A stretch of DNA of 61,337 nucleotides from Lachnospiraceae bacterium UBA7784 (lineage in GTDB: Bacteria > Bacillota > Clostridia > Lachnospirales > Lachnospiraceae), in assembly GCA_002480925.1 (NCBI GenBank), contig DLDA01000012.1, forward strand, positions 687 to 62,023, given 5' to 3'. Below are positions 43,142 to 51,778 of this stretch, piece by piece (positions within the stretch are counted from its first letter, which is position 1; every line of letters starts with the position of its first letter). The position numbers and the translations under genes are program-made. The notes under the pieces are model-generated. The model had not been told where the DNA came from. It did no database searches and saw only the letters and a list, made by a program, of their open reading frames with translations.

Positions 43142-43182
43142 AAAAAAGCAGCAGGGAAACCATTTCAGTTTCACCTGCCGCT
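43142..43182 (-). terminator. Intrinsic terminator of the aconitase-family gene
   Basis: An imperfect 14-base stem (AGCGGCAGGTGAAAC / GTTTCCCTGCTGCT on the minus strand) is followed by TTTTTTG, about 30 bases past the stop codon. Confidence 0.88.
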
Positions 43183-43187
43183 CTAGG

Positions 43188-43215
43188 CCCTGGACCCTAA
43201 CCCCTGGCCTCTCAC
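43188..43215. repeat. Short heptamer array at the end of the hydratase gene
   Basis: CCCTGGA, CCCTAAC, CCCTGGC and CTCTCAC follow one another with period seven; the last unit contains the stop codon of the hydratase gene. They resemble the heptamers at 4.8 kb and 45.86 kb. Confidence 0.55.
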
Positions 43216-45509
43216 ATATCCTTCTGCGCCCTGTAATAATTGATCAGACAGCCATCCTCGATGATCTCTCTCTCATCATCGGTAAGCTCTCCCATAGTCA
43301 GCATAAACGGAGTCAGCCCTCCATCCTTTACGACATAGGCCTCGATCTCGGTCTTCTTTTCCTTGATTGCGTCTGTGATATCAGGGATAAAGATGTAGTC
43401 ACCCAGTGCAAATGGCAGATCTCCAGCCGGGATCGTAAACGGAAGCATTCCCCAGTTGATCAGGTTGCTTCTGTATCTTTTTGTCGCATATTCATTGGCA
43501 ATATTGGCCCAGCCGCCGAGGACCTTCTGACAGCTTGCAGCCTGCTCTCTTGCAGAACCGTCACCCGGCTTTACCGCAAAGATGGTGCTTCCTACTCCGA
43601 TATTATGTCTGTTCACATCCGAAAACCTGGTGTGGATAGCGTTCATCACATCGTGGAAGCCCTCATCTGCTTCTCCCGGACAGGTATCAGCCTCAATGGC
43701 CTTCTCGATCTTCTGAACCTCCTTTGCTCTGCCCACATATCCCGGATCCTTTCTCGAAAGGGCAAACTCTGCGAGCGCGAGAGGATTGGACCTGTAGGAT
43801 GATGTCTCTCCTGATGGGATCAGCTCATCTGTCGTGGTCACAGGATCATGGATCTCCGAAACGACCTTTAAGATCAGATTCTGAGGAAGAGCGACCATAG
43901 GCGGCCAGTCCTTGATATTCGGTCCGAACTTCACCTCTACAGAAGGATCAGCCTTGCCATGGCTGTCAAATACACGGTTCTTGTAGATCTCTGCGTCAAA
44001 ATAATATGCAGGCTTGGTGAAGTCGACTCCATCAAGCTCGTCTGCTCCTGTAAGGAAGCCCTTGTTCGCTGCGGTTGCAGCGATCGATCTGGCATCCATA
44101 AGCGCAACTGATGCTATCTGACCGTTCTGGATCTTTGAGCCCTCTCTGTTAGGGAAATTCCTTGTAGAATGTCTTATCGAGAAGCCCTGGTTGGCAGGAG
44201 TATCTCCTGCTCCGAAGCAAGGTCCGCAGAAGGCAGTCTTTACTATGGCACCTGTAGCAAGAAGGTCAGCCACCGCACCGTTCTTTACCAGCTGCATAAA
44301 GATAGGAGTCGATGCAGGATATACACTTAATGTGAAATCATCATCACCGATCGAGGTTCCTCTTAATATATCAGCTGCATCGCAGATATTCTCATATCCG
44401 CCTCCGGCACAGCCTGCAATGATACCCTGATCGACATAGAGCCTTCCATCTATTACCTTTTCCTTGAGCTTAAGCTCTGCCTTTTCGCCAAGAGAAACCT
44501 TTGCTCTCTTCTCTGTCTCCTCGAGAATATCCATCAGATTCTCCTTGAGCTCTGCAATCGTATATGTATTCGATGGATGGAAAGGCATGGCGATCATTGG
44601 TCTGATCTGTGAAAGATCTATCTCGACACAGCCATCGTAGTATGCGAGATCTGCAGGGTGGAGCGGCTTGTAGTCATCCTCCCTGCCATGGATCTGGTAA
44701 AACTCCTTTGTCCTGTCATCACATTCCCAGATGGACGAAAGACAGGTCGTCTCTGTCGTCATGACGTCGATTCCGATACGGTAGTCTACTGACAGATTCT
44801 TTATTCCAGGGCCAACGAACTCCATGACCTTATTCTTCACATAACCCTTCTTGAAGACCTCGCCGATTATGGCTAGAGCTATATCCTGAGGTCCTACTCC
44901 CTTCACAGGAGCTCCGCTCAGGTAAATAGCCACGACCTCCGGCATGTTGATATCATAGGTCTTGCCAAGGAGCTGCTTTACAAGCTCAGGGCCGCCCTCG
45001 CCCATAGCCATGGTTCCTAAGGCTCCATATCTGGTATGTGAATCTGAACCCAGGATCATATTTCCGCTGCAGGCAAGCATCTCACGGGCGAACTGATGGA
45101 TGACAGCCTGATGAGGTGGTACATACATACCACCGTATCTCTTGGCACATGAAAGGCCAAACATATGATCGTCCTCATTTATAGTGCCGCCAACCGCGCA
45201 GAGGCTGTTATGGCAGTTTGTAAGGACATAAGGCACAGGAAACCTTGTAAGTCCTGAGGCTCTTGCTGTCTGAATGATCCCTACATATGTGATGTCATGG
45301 CTCGTGAGCTTGTCGAACTTGATCTGAAGCTCCTTCATATTGCCTGATGTATTATGGTTCTTCAGGATCCCATAGGCCATTGTACCGCAGGCCGCCTTCT
45401 GTCTGTCTGCACTCTTTCCGACAGAAGCAAGCCTTGCTTCTGCCTCGCCATCATCCGCGATCAGGTCCCTGCCCTCAGACAGAAACACGCCAGTCTTATA
45501 AAGTTTCAT
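43212..45509 (-). CDS. Aconitase-family hydratase (YbhJ-like)
   Basis: This is a 765-residue member of the aconitase superfamily. The fold and [4Fe-4S] ligands are seen in [10 protein letters not shown] and F-C-G-P-C-F-G-A-G, with the active-site [10 protein letters not shown] and N-F-P-N-R-E-G. The swivel domain lies near the C-terminus (N-I-G-V-G-S...[10 protein letters not shown]). It resembles the YbhJ/putative hydratase group more than classical AcnA or AcnB, so citrate is a likely but unproven substrate. The ATG is preceded by GGAGGAATCA. Repeat array B lies between it and the upstream coiled-coil gene. Confidence 0.88.
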   Translation of the reverse strand: MKLYKTGVFLSEGRDLIADDGEAEARLASVGKSADRQKAACGTMAYGILKNHNTSGNMKELQIKFDKLTSHDITYVGIIQTARASGLTRFPVPYVLTNCHNSLCAVGGTINEDDHMFGLSCAKRYGGMYVPPHQAVIHQFAREMLACSGNMILGSDSHTRYGALGTMAMGEGGPELVKQLLGKTYDINMPEVVAIYLSGAPVKGVGPQDIALAIIGEVFKKGYVKNKVMEFVGPGIKNLSVDYRIGIDVMTTETTCLSSIWECDDRTKEFYQIHGREDDYKPLHPADLAYYDGCVEIDLSQIRPMIAMPFHPSNTYTIAELKENLMDILEETEKRAKVSLGEKAELKLKEKVIDGRLYVDQGIIAGCAGGGYENICDAADILRGTSIGDDDFTLSVYPASTPIFMQLVKNGAVADLLATGAIVKTAFCGPCFGAGDTPANQGFSIRHSTRNFPNREGSKIQNGQIASVALMDARSIAATAANKGFLTGADELDGVDFTKPAYYFDAEIYKNRVFDSHGKADPSVEVKFGPNIKDWPPMVALPQNLILKVVSEIHDPVTTTDELIPSGETSSYRSNPLALAEFALSRKDPGYVGRAKEVQKIEKAIEADTCPGEADEGFHDVMNAIHTRFSDVNRHNIGVGSTIFAVKPGDGSAREQAASCQKVLGGWANIANEYATKRYRSNLINWGMLPFTIPAGDLPFALGDYIFIPDITDAIKEKKTEIEAYVVKDGGLTPFMLTMGELTDDEREIIEDGCLINYYRAQKDM

Positions 45510-45549
45510 TGATTCCTCCAATTCAAATAATCATCCAGGTTTAGGCTTC

Positions 45550-45860
45550 GCCTACAAGGAAGCTGTCTTCGTTAAGCTCGAACTTCGCTTACAATGAAGT
45601 TCTGCTCGCTAGGTTCGACCTTCGCTTATCAGCTAAGGAAGTTCTTTTCGCTAAATTCGAGCTTCGCCTGTTTGCTAAGGAAGTTCTCTTCGCTAGGTTC
45701 GACCTTCGCTTATCAGCTCGGTCTCACCAATCTCAGAGAACGACCTCGCATAGGATTCAGACTTCGCTATCGCTCGTCTTCATCTCTATGCTTTCGGCCT
45801 CGAGCTTCGCTTTCAGCTTGCTCTCATCTCGATACTTTCAGCCTCACAGAACGGCCTCGC
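45550..45860 (-). repeat. Repeat array B: covarying hairpin units and half-units
   Basis: Same hairpin family as arrays A and C, read on the minus strand. Complete units are 45683-45741 (outer stem GTTCTCT / AGAGAAC, inner GACC / GGTC) and 45742-45799 (GCATAG / CTATGC, inner AGAC / GTCT). The rest is made of half-units: right arms joined to the constant TTCCTT spacer without their left arms, repeated three times with different stem letters. The array fills the gap between the coiled-coil gene and the hydratase gene, so it lies in a 3' or 5' untranslated region. Confidence 0.85.
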
Positions 45861-45889
45861 ACCTCACACCTCACACCTCGCACCTCACA
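45855..45889. repeat. CCTCRCA heptamer array
   Basis: Five perfect or near-perfect heptamers (CCTCGCA, CCTCACA, CCTCACA, CCTCGCA, CCTCACA) run from the edge of repeat array B to just past the stop codon of the coiled-coil gene. Confidence 0.85.
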
Positions 45890-45900
45890 CCTCCATCTTA

Positions 45901-46653
45901 TCATTTCTTAAACACACTGAAAAGCCCCTTTTTCTTCGTCCCCTCCTCTGCCTGGTCGGATCCGTCCTTCCAGTCGAAGTATTCCTGATCGAGCTCCTCC
46001 GGATCTACTGTCACCGGCTTGATATCATCCACATCGGAAATAGTCCCTGCCGGAATATCGCCATTCTTGAAAAAGGCCGGATTCACATGGATCTCAGGCT
46101 TGATATCTGCATATGACGGACCAGAAGCCTCCTCTGTGAACTCACCTGACTTCTCAAGTTTTTCAAGCCGCTTGTTCTCATCTTCTATCAGTCTTAAGTA
46201 CTTCTGGGTATCCTTCAGATCATTAAGCTGTCCTTTGAGCTCGTACTGGTTCTTCCTGATCTGCTTCTTTTCCTCATCGACCTTCTCGATAAGCTCAGAA
46301 TGGATCCTCTCGATAGAGCTCTGTGCATCGTTTAAGAGCTTACCTAGCTCATTTAACGCTCGGTCCGAATACATTATTGAGCCCGCGTAAATATCCTCCG
46401 CTCTTTTTCTGGCTCTCTCCTCACTCAGATCAGCCTGCTTTTTCATGCTCCTCTCAGCTCTGGCATGAGAGGATTCAGTAAGCTCAGACTCATCCATCAT
46501 CTGATAGAGACAGTCTCCAAGCTCCTTCAGTATGCTCTGGATCTCCTCCTTATCAATCACGACCCTCGAGCCGCTCCCAGGGGCATACTCCGCATTCGCG
46601 ACAAGAATATGCATGGCCCTGAGCGCATCCTCTGTTCTTTCCCTTGCGCCCAT
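45901..46653 (-). CDS. Coiled-coil protein of unknown function upstream of array B
   Basis: This 250-residue soluble protein has no signal peptide. Residues 60-170 are strongly charged and predicted coiled coil (runs of Glu/Lys/Arg with leucine spacing), and the C-terminal 70 residues are acidic and low in complexity, ending in K-K-K-G-L-F-S-V-F-K-K. It resembles cell-division or DivIVA-like helpers only in general build. It follows hydF after 24 bases. I do not recognise the family. The helical region may dimerise and the basic end could touch membrane or protein partners. Confidence 0.6.
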   Translation of the reverse strand: MGARERTEDALRAMHILVANAEYAPGSGSRVVIDKEEIQSILKELGDCLYQMMDESELTESSHARAERSMKKQADLSEERARKRAEDIYAGSIMYSDRALNELGKLLNDAQSSIERIHSELIEKVDEEKKQIRKNQYELKGQLNDLKDTQKYLRLIEDENKRLEKLEKSGEFTEEASGPSYADIKPEIHVNPAFFKNGDIPAGTISDVDDIKPVTVDPEELDQEYFDWKDGSDQAEEGTKKKGLFSVFKK

Positions 46654-46677
46654 ATTTTCTCCTGTATTCTGTTATAA

Positions 46678-47928
46678 TCAACCGCGAGTCACTTCGTCTG
46701 AGGAAAATGGCGTAAGCACCCTTCCGAGAATCCCATTCAGATAAGCTATCATAACGCCGTAGTTGGTGACAGGCACTCCCTGAGCCTTGGCCAGATCGAG
46801 CCTGTAGCGGATCTCCCTTGCCGGAAGCATACAGGCGCCGCAATGTATACACAAAGAGTAACCACTCAGATCCTCCGGGAAATCTCCTCCGCTAGTATAG
46901 GAGAATTCAAAGTCCTTGCCGGTCTTCCTGCGTATAAGATCCGGAAGCTTCTGCGTGCCAATGTCCCCGCATTGCCTGTGATGCGTGCAGCCCTCGCTGA
47001 TAAGGATCCTCTCGCCACCCTTAAGGGACTCGATTGACTTTGCCCCCTGAGTCTGAAGAGCCAGATCGCCCTTATATCTGCTCATAAGTATGGAAAAGGA
47101 TGTGAGCGGGACATTCTGCGGAACGATCAAGGCCACATCACGAAAGGCCTGCGAGTCCGTGATCACTAGAGCCGGAGGCGTCTTCAGATTGGAAAGAAGA
47201 AGCGTAAGCTCACTGGTCTGCGCCACGCTGCAGTAGCCGCCGGCATCAAGCACATCACGGATGACCTGCTGCTGGGGAAGGATGATCCTGCCCTTTGGAG
47301 CGGCATAGTCCACCGGGATCACAAGAACCACATTATCCTTCGGCTTTATCAGATCCCTTACCAGATATCTCTCCTTCTTGTCGGTTTCTGCAAGCTTTCC
47401 GATCGCAATACGGAGAAAATTGGCATTTATAGAAGGATTCTTGACAGTGCTTACAAGAATTATCCGCTCGGGCTTGTCATTAAGCTCCTTTGCCAGATCA
47501 GATTTCATCTCGTCCATATTTATCTCATCGCCTAAAAGATCTGCCTTGTTGACAACGATGATATATGGTATCTGACGCGCGCGCAGCTCCTCGAGCAGGT
47601 CATTCTCAGCCTTGAAACCATATCCTCCGGCCTCGACCACAAGAAGAGCGATATCTACCATACGGAGTATCTTCCTTGTCTGCTTCACCCTCTCTGTTCC
47701 AAGCTCCCCGAAATCATCCATACCCGGAGTGTCGATAAAGGTCACCGGACCGATCGGCAGAAGCTCCATCGACTTCCTTACCGGATCAGTAGTCGTGCCC
47801 TTCACATCCGAAACAACTGACATCTTCTGTCCGGTCAGCATGTTCAGGAGCGAGGATTTCCCGGCATTTCTCTTTCCGAAGATCCCTATCTGTACCCTCT
47901 GCGAGGTGGGTGTATCGTTAAGTCCCAT
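46678..47928 (-). CDS. hydF: [FeFe]-hydrogenase maturation GTPase HydF
   Basis: HydF carries and delivers the 2Fe subcluster of the H-cluster to apo-hydrogenase. The N-terminal GTPase domain has the P-loop G-K-R-N-A-G-K-S-S-L (about 17-26), the D-T-P-G-M-D switch and N-K-A-D. The C-terminal cluster ligands are C-T-H-H-R-Q-C and C-I-H-C-G-A-C-M, the usual CxH...CxxC set. It has 416 residues, the standard size. I start it at the ATG following GGAGG. HydE, HydG and the hydrogenase itself are not in the window. It indicates an anaerobic, hydrogen-metabolising cell. Confidence 0.95.
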   Translation of the reverse strand: MGLNDTPTSQRVQIGIFGKRNAGKSSLLNMLTGQKMSVVSDVKGTTTDPVRKSMELLPIGPVTFIDTPGMDDFGELGTERVKQTRKILRMVDIALLVVEAGGYGFKAENDLLEELRARQIPYIIVVNKADLLGDEINMDEMKSDLAKELNDKPERIILVSTVKNPSINANFLRIAIGKLAETDKKERYLVRDLIKPKDNVVLVIPVDYAAPKGRIILPQQQVIRDVLDAGGYCSVAQTSELTLLLSNLKTPPALVITDSQAFRDVALIVPQNVPLTSFSILMSRYKGDLALQTQGAKSIESLKGGERILISEGCTHHRQCGDIGTQKLPDLIRRKTGKDFEFSYTSGGDFPEDLSGYSLCIHCGACMLPAREIRYRLDLAKAQGVPVTNYGVMIAYLNGILGRVLTPFSSDEVTRG

Positions 47929-48008
47929 TAAATAACAGCCTCCATTTGCTTTTTCAGATTCCGACCTACATTCTAACACAAATGTCCATTCTAAAAAAGT
48001 GCAATTAC

Positions 48009-48037
48009 TTGACGGTTATATGAAAAAATTGTAAAAT
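48009..48037 (+). promoter_or_regulatory. Promoter of the SRP RNA gene
   Basis: TTGACG and TAAAAT boxes with a 17-base spacer, seven bases before the predicted RNA start. Confidence 0.85.
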
Positions 48038-48043
48038 GTTCTC

Positions 48044-48318
48044 TGTCGGGCAGCCGGGGGATCAGCGGTCCCCTGTACCGGAATTTCCGCTATATGCCGG
48101 GGTGATTTCTGTTCGAGGGCTTGTTTTTCATGTCAGCTGCCCTGTTCAGGTGGCGTTGATATCCGGGTCCTGCGCAATGGATGCCGGTGAACCGTGTCAG
48201 GTCAGGAATGAAGCAGCACTAAGCCGGATTTTTCATGTGCCGCAGGGGCGCCTGGGTTGAGTTTGCCTGTCAGGTAACGTTTCATGATCGCAGTTCGACA
48301 GCAGAAGCCCGATTTTTT
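48044..48318 (+). ncRNA. ffs: Signal recognition particle RNA, large type
   Basis: This is the RNA scaffold of the signal recognition particle. The universal domain IV is clear at about 48190-48225: GTGTCAGGTCAGGAATGAAG, with the GGAA tetraloop and the downstream GCAGCA. In most bacteria the GGAA loop is closed by C-G; here it is A-T, a compensated change. The 5' and 3' ends pair (TCGGGC / GCCCGA), and the size of about 270 bases marks the Gram-positive type with an Alu-like domain. It has its own promoter and terminator. Confidence 0.92.
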
Positions 48319-48331
48319 GCGCAAAAAAATA

Positions 48332-48362
48332 CAGGCCGCGGAGTTCCGCGGTCTGTTTTTTT
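48332..48362. terminator. Bidirectional terminator between SRP RNA and sugar permease gene
   Basis: CAGGCCGCGG / CCGCGGTCTG stem with a four-base loop, T-runs on both sides (TTTTTT on the plus strand, ATTTTTTTGC on the minus), serving the SRP RNA and the convergent permease gene. Confidence 0.9.
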
Positions 48363-48377
48363 ATCTTTTCTTTTCCA

Positions 48378-49235
48378 TTATCCCTTGACAGCTCCTGCTG
48401 TTGTGCCTCCGACTATATATTTCGAAAGAAGCAGATATACCACTATAACAGGGAAGATTGAAAATGCGATCGTGGCATATACCTGCCCCATATCAAACTT
48501 CAGGAAGTCTGCCGCCCTCAGCTGAGCTATCAGGATAGGCAGGGTCTTCATATAGTCCTTATGAAGGATCAGGGCCGGAAGGAAGTAATTGTTCCAGGTC
48601 GATACAAATGCGAATATTGCCTGTACGGCTATAGCCGGCTTCATAAGAGGAATGACTATCGTATTAAATATCCTTACCTCACTGGCTCCGTCTATCCTCG
48701 CTGCCTCCATCAGAGATGCAGGGAGAGTTGCATCCATCGACTGCTTCATATAGAAGAATACGACTGGTGCTGCTATCGACGGTACGATCAGCGGGATGAA
48801 ATTGTCCATCAGGTTCATGCTGGTCATAAGTCTTACGAATCCAAGAGATGTGACCTGAGTAGGTATCATCATTATCGCAAGGATGAATGTAAAGATCGCC
48901 TTCCTGCCCCTGAATCTGTAGGCATGGATTGCAAATGCCGTCATTGCCGAGAAATATGTCGTAAGTATTGCACTTGAGGCCGAGATCAGAAGCGAGTTAA
49001 GCATTCCTCTGGCTATAGGAAGGGTTCCATGCAGAAGCACATTCCCCAAGTTCTTTGCAATAAAGCTGCTCGGAAGAAGGGTGAAGCCCTTTGTCAGCTC
49101 TGCATGTGATCTGGTCGAATTGATGAACAGGATATAGAACCAGAACAGGCAGAGGATCGTGATGATGACCAGTACTATGTATGCAATGACCCTTCTGATC
49201 TGGGTCGCTGTTGTGACCTTTTCTTTTTTCATCAT
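48378..49235 (-). CDS. Carbohydrate ABC transporter permease, MalG type
   Basis: This 285-residue inner-membrane permease has six helices. The ATPase-coupling EAA loop is seen as E-A-A-R-I-D-G-A-S-E-V-R-I-F-N-T-I-V-I-P-L (about 185-205). It matches the CUT1 group that imports oligosaccharides. It is the last of three import genes (binding protein, MalF-type, MalG-type). No ATPase gene is nearby; CUT1 importers in Clostridia often share one MsiK/UgpC-type ATPase coded elsewhere. The gene context with cellobiose phosphorylase suggests beta-glucan oligosaccharides as substrate. Confidence 0.93.
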   Translation of the reverse strand: MMKKEKVTTATQIRRVIAYIVLVIITILCLFWFYILFINSTRSHAELTKGFTLLPSSFIAKNLGNVLLHGTLPIARGMLNSLLISASSAILTTYFSAMTAFAIHAYRFRGRKAIFTFILAIMMIPTQVTSLGFVRLMTSMNLMDNFIPLIVPSIAAPVVFFYMKQSMDATLPASLMEAARIDGASEVRIFNTIVIPLMKPAIAVQAIFAFVSTWNNYFLPALILHKDYMKTLPILIAQLRAADFLKFDMGQVYATIAFSIFPVIVVYLLLSKYIVGGTTAGAVKG

Positions 49236-49247
49236 TATCCTCCTTCC

Positions 49248-50177
49248 TTAATTGTCCACCTCTGACGAAGCAGAGAATCTGAATACTGCGAAGCTCAGTA
49301 CCGCTGTAACTACGAGAAGGATAACCGAAAGAGCGCCACCCATTCCATAGTTGTAGTTGTAGAGATGCTTATTCAGCCACATGATAAGTGTCATAGATGA
49401 TCTGACCGGATCTCCTGTACCGTTTGTCAGGATCTGAGGCACATCAAACATCTGAAGTCCGCCGATAAGCGATGTGATCATCACATATACAAGGATCGGA
49501 CGGAGCAGCGGAAGAGTCACCTTCCAGAATATCTGATGAGCGGTAGCTCCATCTACCTCTGCGGCCTCAAAGAGTGAGGTATCTATTCCCATCATTCCTG
49601 CCATCAGGAGTATCGTAGTATTTCCAAACCACATCAGGCAGTTCATGAAGGCAACCATCCCTCTTACGCTTCCTACATGAGACATGAAACTGTATGGCTT
49701 TGACCATATGCCAACCTGCTGCAACATGCTGTTGATAGGGCCTGTATCTGCAAAAAGTGTGAAGAAGAGCATGGCAAATGCCGCTGCCATTATCAGATTC
49801 GGCATATAGATCACGGTCTTGAAGAACCTCTGTCCCTTCAGACGAAGTGAAGGATCTGTAAACCAGTAAGCCAGGACAAGAGAGATCACTATCTGCGGTA
49901 CGAATCCGAGGATCCACATTATCATAGTGTTGCCGAAATACTTGAAGAAATCTCCTCCTGTCAGCAGCTTCTGGTAATTACCCAGGCCTACGAAATTAGG
50001 CCCTATCTGCTGGAGTCCTGATCTGTAGTTTTCGAAAAAGCTGTTATATATCGTGCTTACCAGCGGGATCAGCTGAAATATCACGAATACCACGAAGAAT
50101 GGAATAAGGAAGATATAACCCCACTTATTATATCTGGTAACTTTGTTGTTTCTCTGAGGTTTTACTGTCTTTTCCAT
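49248..50177 (-). CDS. Carbohydrate ABC transporter permease, MalF type
   Basis: This 309-residue partner of the MalG-type permease has six membrane helices. The cytoplasmic EAA loop reads E-A-A-E-V-D-G-A-T-A-H-Q-I-F-W-K-V-T-L-P-L (about 210-230). It forms the heterodimeric channel of a CUT1 sugar importer. It starts about 105 bases after the binding-protein gene, with a stable stem-loop in between that probably lowers its expression relative to the binding protein. Confidence 0.93.
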   Translation of the reverse strand: MEKTVKPQRNNKVTRYNKWGYIFLIPFFVVFVIFQLIPLVSTIYNSFFENYRSGLQQIGPNFVGLGNYQKLLTGGDFFKYFGNTMIMWILGFVPQIVISLVLAYWFTDPSLRLKGQRFFKTVIYMPNLIMAAAFAMLFFTLFADTGPINSMLQQVGIWSKPYSFMSHVGSVRGMVAFMNCLMWFGNTTILLMAGMMGIDTSLFEAAEVDGATAHQIFWKVTLPLLRPILVYVMITSLIGGLQMFDVPQILTNGTGDPVRSSMTLIMWLNKHLYNYNYGMGGALSVILLVVTAVLSFAVFRFSASSEVDN

Positions 50178-50207
50178 CTTTTCCTCCTGTCTTTTTGGAT
50201 AGACTGA

Positions 50208-50235
50208 CCCCGCAAAGCTTAACCGCTTTACGGGG
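50208..50235 (-). terminator. Stem-loop between the binding-protein and permease genes
   Basis: CCCCGTAAAGC / GCTTTGCGGGG forms an 11-base stem with one G-U pair on the minus-strand RNA. It has no T-run, so it is likely a processing or mRNA-stabilising structure that raises binding-protein levels relative to the permeases. Confidence 0.6.
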
Positions 50236-50281
50236 CCGTCACTTTTAAAGAAGAATTATGAAATTAGCAGCTGCCTTTATA

Positions 50282-51706
50282 TCAGTCTGTTGAAAGTTCA
50301 GGATACTTCTCTACTACTGCCTTGTTGAACTGAGCTACTGCCTTATCATAGGAAGCGTTGTCATCGAAGTAGTTCTTCATAGCTGCCTGGAATTCCTCTG
50401 TGCAGCCCTGATCGTAGATGGAAATGTTCTTCAGATCGAGCTTTGAAGCGCCCTCAGCAAGCTGTGCATATGGATTCTGTCCTCCAAGGATCCAGGTGAT
50501 CGATCCACCGTCATCCTTAGTAGGCTTTCTCTTTGGTATATCAGCAGATGCAAGATCAGCAAGCACTGACTGGCTGTTTACACAATCTGAATCCTTATCA
50601 GCAATCTCTCTTAAGACATCCTTGTCTGTTGTCATTGTCTTTATGATATTTGCAACAAGGTTAGGGTTGTCAGTACCGGTTGCTGCTGCGATCCATGTGC
50701 CGCCCCAGTAGAAGGACTGAGGTCCTACGCAGAATCCCCATCCGCCCTTATTGGCGATTGAGCCATCTGTAGATGAAGCCATTGAGAAATTTATCAGCCA
50801 TGCAGGTCCGAAGTAAGCGAAAACCTTTCCTTCCGGATAGAAGCCCTTGCTCCAGTCATCTGACCAGAGGTCTGCAGTAGTGGTCTCTCCTGCTTCTACC
50901 ATCTTCTTTGAATTGTCAACCCAGTTCTTGATGTTAGGATCGATAGATACCTTATTGTCTGTTACCCACGGTGCAGATACATTTGTAGAATATACTCTGT
51001 AGGTGTCGTTAACAGTTGAGGTAATCTTGTATCCCTTGTCCTTTGCCTTCTTGGCTGTCTCGCTGAACTTGTCCCAGTCGCTTACAGCCTCCTGTACCTT
51101 ATCCGGATCATCTGTGCCAAGAACTGCCTTTGCAGCCTCTCTGTTGTAGATCATACCTGCTGAGCATGCCTGCCATGATGAACCCTTGATATTGCCGTCC
51201 TTATCGGTTACAATATCCTTTGTGTACTGGTACTGGTCAGACAGATCATCATCTGTGATACCCAGATCGGAAAGCTTCATCGTGTAGTCACTGTTGACAT
51301 ACTTGAGTGCGTAGTCAGCTTCCATAAGGAACATATCTACCTTATCATCAGCTGATGCATCTGCATTCTTAGGAAGAAGTGTGTCGAGATTGTTCTGATA
51401 AGCATTGTCCTTTGACGGAGTGATCGTCCACTTAACGGTCACGTCACCGATCTTGCCTTCTGTGTCGCTTACCTTCTGGTAATCCTTGTAGTGATTCTCG
51501 ATACGGCTCTTGAACTCCTCATTCCACACCTGGATGTTCAGAACCTTTCCTGTGTCCTCGGCAGGCTTTGCCTGACTTGTGCTGGTACTCTTTTCTTTCG
51601 TACCTTGGCCAGAGCTTGTATTGCTCTTTCCTCCACATCCTGCCATCGTTACTACCATTGCGCCGGCCAGAGCAAGGCTGGTCAGCATTTTCATGCGTCT
51701 CTTCAT
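50282..51706 (-). CDS. Sugar-binding lipoprotein of the ABC importer
   Basis: This 474-residue extracellular solute-binding protein (family 1) has a lipoprotein signal peptide ending M-A-G-C (about residues 21-24), a Ser/Thr-rich linker, and a two-lobed binding fold. It shows features such as Y-A-L-K-Y-V-N-S-D-Y-T, a Trp-rich segment G-G-W-G-F-C-V-G and an F-Y-W-G-G-T-W stretch, aromatic residues that stack on sugars. It is the first gene of the importer and is anchored outside the membrane. Cellodextrins are the likely ligand from context only. Confidence 0.9.
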   Translation of the reverse strand: MKRRMKMLTSLALAGAMVVTMAGCGGKSNTSSGQGTKEKSTSTSQAKPAEDTGKVLNIQVWNEEFKSRIENHYKDYQKVSDTEGKIGDVTVKWTITPSKDNAYQNNLDTLLPKNADASADDKVDMFLMEADYALKYVNSDYTMKLSDLGITDDDLSDQYQYTKDIVTDKDGNIKGSSWQACSAGMIYNREAAKAVLGTDDPDKVQEAVSDWDKFSETAKKAKDKGYKITSTVNDTYRVYSTNVSAPWVTDNKVSIDPNIKNWVDNSKKMVEAGETTTADLWSDDWSKGFYPEGKVFAYFGPAWLINFSMASSTDGSIANKGGWGFCVGPQSFYWGGTWIAAATGTDNPNLVANIIKTMTTDKDVLREIADKDSDCVNSQSVLADLASADIPKRKPTKDDGGSITWILGGQNPYAQLAEGASKLDLKNISIYDQGCTEEFQAAMKNYFDDNASYDKAVAQFNKAVVEKYPELSTD

Positions 51707-51778
51707 AAGATTTCTCCTTCTCTTAAAAAAGATTTATCCTGCGGCTCATGCCGCGTCTCAAACAGCGTTCCTTCTCCG

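Noticed and set aside
45594..45911. 105-residue plus-strand ORF in repeat array B
   Set aside because: Same repeated DNA read in frame; no binding site and the stems vary in a base-pairing, not a codon, pattern.
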